Source of the DNA: Onchocerca lupi
Taxonomy: Eukaryota; Nematoda; Chromadorea; Rhabditida; Onchocercidae
DNA length: 64,000 nucleotides
Direction: 5' to 3'
NCBI GenBank assembly: GCA_028564675.1
Contig: JAOVVO010000299.1
Coordinates: 1 to 64,000 of the forward strand
The translations under genes and the position numbers were made by a program. Positions 60,397-64,000 of this stretch are shown here, in pieces. The notes beneath the pieces were generated by a model. The model was not told where the DNA came from and did not search any database. It saw only the letters and a program-made list of their open reading frames with translations. How positions within the stretch are numbered: position 1 is the first letter of the stretch; each line of letters begins with the position of its first letter.

Positions 60397-61787
60397 ATGA
60401 AAGCGGTTTATTTTATGTTATTTGTATTTTATGTATTTATAGTAAGTTATAGTTTGAAATTTTATTCGAAATTTATTCCATTTCTTCATTTTTTTTTAAT
60501 CGCTCAGCTGGGATTTGAGCCAAGCGATATTTTTGGCCAATTAGAATTTGGTGCAAAATGCGAATTTAAAATTCAAAAATTTTAGATATCTTATTGTGTC
60601 CAAAAAAAAAAACGAAAACTTTGAACTTGAGAATCCATAAACTTATTTTTTACGAAAGAGAGTATTAAAAAAAGAAAAAAAAAAAAGGATATCTTTTACA
60701 GCTAATCATATAATTTTTGGGATATTTCAGCGAAAATTATCCAGAAAAGCAATGGGATTGGAAAATCAAAACCATGGTGATTTCGATGGCTTTAGTGATA
60801 TTACACTGATAAATTGTAAGAATTATCTATCCATTATCAAAATTTTATAATAATTTTGTCTGAAATTTCTAAAACTAAAGAAAAACTTTTTTGAATAAAT
60901 CAAAATTTCAATGAAATTTAAAGAAAATGAAGAAATTGTTTGAATGAAAATGAGAATCACTGTTATGATCATATTAATAATCCAAAAATATTCCTTAATT
61001 TATCATATTGTTATCATCAAAAATGAAAGTTGGCTTAATTCATTATTGATTTTTTTCAAAATTTTTCTTTCTTTTAATTTTAGGTGAAGAGATCAAATGT
61101 CAGATGTATTTTTTTTTTTGTCTTTTTTGTTTTTTTGTTAAATAAATAGAAAAAATTGATTGATTTGTTTTAAATTTTAGGGAAAGAGCTGGAATGTGCA
61201 GATGATAGCATAGCTGTACTTTGTGATCAACGACCGATTGAATTGTACGGTAAAATAATATGGAAGCCGTGTCTGTTTGGATATATTTGCATGAAAAAAG
61301 TTGATTGTTAGTTTAAAAGATACATGATTGATTGATTGATGTTTAATTACATATGACTTAGAAATATTATTTACGTCAATTGACCTTCTGACCTTCTTCT
61401 CTTCTTCTGATTGAATTATCGATTGGCTCAAATTATCTGGTCTTTTCGGACAATACATGATATCGGAGGATAAACAATGAAAAGAAAAAAAAAAAACGTG
61501 ATATTTGGACAATACGTGATGGTAGATTACCTAGCACGTAATACGTATTGCTGGATAATACTTAATATCTTTTTTACTTTCTTAAAACTTCCTCTGTTTA
61601 TTGCTTAATGATATCATGATTGAAATAAATAGCATTTTGATGACAAGATTATGCGAAATTAGACGTAAGAATTTTGTTATTAATTTCACCAAATTTTCAA
61701 ATTTCGTTTAAATTTAAAATTCTCTATTATATTCATTGATATTTTAAATTATTTTTAAGCAGTCATCTGATTATTATCTTTCTTTTT

Positions 61788-61849
<62 letters not shown>

Positions 61850-62611
61850 AGATTACTATGAATTTCCACGTTGCATTGAATTAGATCTTGATTTTAAAGC
61901 AATCATCTGTAATAGTGCTTATGAATATCCAGCAAATTTTAATTGTGATTTCTACGACAAATTTTCCTGTCAACGTAGCAAACGTTACATCTATTCTTGC
62001 GTTTGTGCCAACAATTATCGAAATGTGTAATTTCTTTTTTAAATTTTATTCCATAACACAATAACTTCTTCATTTAATAGGTTCCAGCTCAATTTAAGAT
62101 TCTTGTCCAATTGATTTTTGATTATTCTGGGAGAGAAAAAGCTTTTAATCTAATAGATAAAAATTGGAATTTTTTGGCTTTGAGAAAAAGATGATGAGTG
62201 CAATAAGTTAAGCGTTGTATCGGATTAATTGAAGTGATGAAAATGATTTTGAAAATTCATAAATTCTCCTATTTGCTTTGACTGTACTTTGTCCACTGAT
62301 TAGTTAACTGAATGCATTGCTAATCTTGAAATATTCGATAGGTATTTGAAGCTATATAATTCCAAATTTTACAATTTCGAAAGTTTTGCATATTTTTCTT
62401 CATTTTTAGTGATATGAAAACTTGCGCTAACACAACAGTTTGCAGCAAAGGATTACCTGAGAAGAAAATTATATTATCCACTACGACAATATCGGAAAAA
62501 ATGATCGTTCACACTACTACTGAGCATATTTTTCACTATTCAAGTGAACATTTTCCTACTAAATTTCTCATTTCTTTCTTATTTTTTCAACAATTTTCAA
62601 CTATACTTTAG
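60397..62611 (+). CDS. Small secreted cysteine-rich protein with hydrophobic C-terminus, 5 exons, about 191 aa
   Basis: Function not recognised. Exons: 60397-60441, 60731-60815, 61182-61250, 61852-62026, 62410-62611, in phase. Exon 1 is just a signal peptide (MKAVYFMLFVFYVFI). Exons 3-5 carry ten cysteines: LEC, VLC, PRC, IIC, FNC, FSC, YSCVC, KTC and TVC, an even number that allows five disulfides. A Thr/Ser-rich stretch (ILSTTTISEK..HTTTEH) follows, and the end is hydrophobic (FLISFLFFQQFSTIL), as in GPI-anchored precursors. It resembles the small Cys-rich surface proteins common in nematodes, but no named domain is seen. The link of exon 1 to exon 2 is the least certain junction. Another acceptor at 60510 would give a shorter unrelated tail. 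Confidence 0.65.
61074..61108 (+). repeat. Duplicated acceptor/exon start (pseudo-exon) of the cysteine-rich gene
   Basis: TTTTAG|GTGAAGAGATCAAATGTCAGATG resembles the true exon 3 start TTTTAG|GGAAAGAGCTGGAATGTGCAGATG at 61182. In the frame of exon 2 it would read CEEIKCQM and run into a T-rich stretch, parallel to the real WKELECADD. Confidence 0.45.
61791..61847 (+). repeat. T57 homopolymer abutting a splice acceptor
   Basis: 57 consecutive T followed by GCAG and exon 4 of the cysteine-rich gene. The exact length may be unreliable in an assembly. Confidence 0.85.
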
Positions 62612-64000
62612 TTTATTCATTGCATATCAAAAAAAAAAAAAAAAAAGAAAAAAAAATTGTAAAATAAATCGACGACATAATTATACATCAATTTTGGAAC
62701 GGATTTCATGATCTTGATTCCAGACATTTATTATCCTGCAAAGATATCTTTGCTGTTTAAATTAAAATAAGAAATTTATTCCAGATTTAAGGCCTTTTTA
62801 TGCCTCAATGCTTTATCTTTAATCATCCCAAATTCCGACAATTTTAAAATTTCAGCTCGAACTCAAATTACATTAAAACCTCAAAAGAAATGTCATCCCG
62901 GAGCATATTTGCCAGCATTTTGGAAAGCCATCTTTTCCATTTTATCAGCATTAAATTATTATTACAATAACAGATAATATATATTTTGAAGGAATTTTGA
63001 ATACACTGTTATGATGCTATTCAGGAAAAGAAGATAAAAAATCAGACTGTGATTTATAGCAAATATAGAGTTGATAATTATATTAAATTTTAAAATAAAT
63101 CTCTTGTAATGCTACAATATCGGTAGCTCCTAACAAAACTAAAAGAAATTATTATAACAACCGGTCAAAACTTAATGGTTGAAATAAATTATCGATGGCA
63201 AAATCAAGATCCATCAAAAGATCTTAAATCAGTAAGTTTTTCTACTGATGATAAAATTATCGAAATTCTAATCAAAAATGAAATTATAAATAATGCAATC
63301 AAAGTTCTTACATAATTTATTTCTGCCATATTGGAATGCGTAATGATATCCTAAATGAATGGGATTTTAAATCGAAAGAATTTTTCATTTTATCACAAAT
63401 TTGGATTAATTATATTCTATGAAGTAGCAATATTATGTAAATGTTTGTTGTTTAATGCAAAAAATAATGATATATGCAGGAAATTATATGTAGCAAATAA
63501 AAGATTACATAAATAAATAATAGATTACGTGAATGAAAATTATATTAGTATAAAAGTATAAAAGCTAACACAGAAAAATACTTAAAGTGCATAAGAAAAA
63601 AGAGATATGATCTCTGAGCTGTATTTCACTAATGTCCACAATGAAGTAGCGAAATTAATGAAAAAAACAAAACAAAACAAAACAAACAAATAGTAATATT
63701 ATTTAATCACTGCCTTCAGGATGTGAGAAAAATTTAAAATATTGAAATTCAAAAAGAACTATAACAGTGATAGCGGAACATAAGATCTACAAAAAAAAAG
63801 ATAAAATTTCAAACAGAATTGAGAAACTATTAAATATCTCAAATGATGAAATTAATATACTCATAATTTATCTCACTTTAGAAGTTGGAGCTCTCATCGG
63901 TTATCTACATGTCACTCAGATATTCGGAAAATTTTTTTTTTTTTTTTTTTTTTTTTGAAACCTTATTCATTTTTCAAAATGCAGATGCATAAATAGTCTT
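62612..64000. other. Downstream region, no gene firmly supported
   Basis: AT-rich to the window end. A splice-acceptor-preceded open stretch at 62856-62977 may be an alternative last exon (see findings). A 46-codon frame at 63177-63317 has no supporting signals. A T26-type run lies near 63931. Confidence 0.45.
62662..62667 (+). terminator. Candidate polyadenylation signal of the cysteine-rich gene
   Basis: AATAAA 51 bases past the stop codon at 62609-62611, after an A-rich tract. Confidence 0.45.

Overview
The window is eukaryotic and reads as nematode DNA, most likely from a parasitic spirurid/filarial-type worm. It is strongly AT-rich, its genes are split into many exons by AT-rich introns with GT..AG ends, and it carries a nematode cuticle collagen. 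Several start codons sit directly behind an AG acceptor, as expected for spliced-leader trans-splicing. The exact species cannot be read from the sequence. Bases 2-15 match the end of an Illumina adapter, so base 1 is probably a real contig end carrying untrimmed adapter.

Nine protein-coding genes could be rebuilt exon by exon, with all splice phases agreeing. From left to right: a Mn-type cation diffusion facilitator (minus, 480-4431); a secreted GH18 chitinase-like protein (minus, 7729-10658); an inositol polyphosphate 4-phosphatase, INPP4-like (plus, 14117-18992); two tandem paralogues of an unrecognised secreted protein (plus, 23123-26041 and 30349-33279); a cuticle collagen (minus, 37866-39253); an amphiphysin/BIN1 homologue with BAR and SH3 domains (minus, 41665-46100); an MRG15/MRG-1-type chromodomain protein (minus, 51931-57920); and a small secreted cysteine-rich protein with a hydrophobic tail (plus, 60397-62611).

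The middle third (about 22.5-34.9 kb) is a tandem segmental duplication of roughly 5.1 kb. The left unit is enlarged to 7.2 kb by a decayed Helitron-type insertion with Pif1-like helicase fragments, absent from the right unit. Within the paralogue pair, about 1.55 kb including introns is almost identical while both flanks are clearly diverged, which points to recent gene conversion. Helitron-like 5' termini recur at six or more places in the window, and one cluster (46.86-47.34 kb) contains a canonical-looking Helitron 3' hairpin followed by CTAG.

The genes do not form an obvious pathway or operon: strands alternate in blocks and distances are kilobases. Two genes connect to membrane traffic and phosphoinositides (amphiphysin and INPP4), two are cuticle/extracellular (collagen and GH18), one is chromatin-associated (MRG), and three are nematode-type secreted proteins of unknown role. 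The remaining intergenic DNA is AT-rich, with homopolymers, microsatellites, a 0.4-kb minisatellite upstream of INPP4, and a 37-bp-arm palindrome at 40.33 kb.
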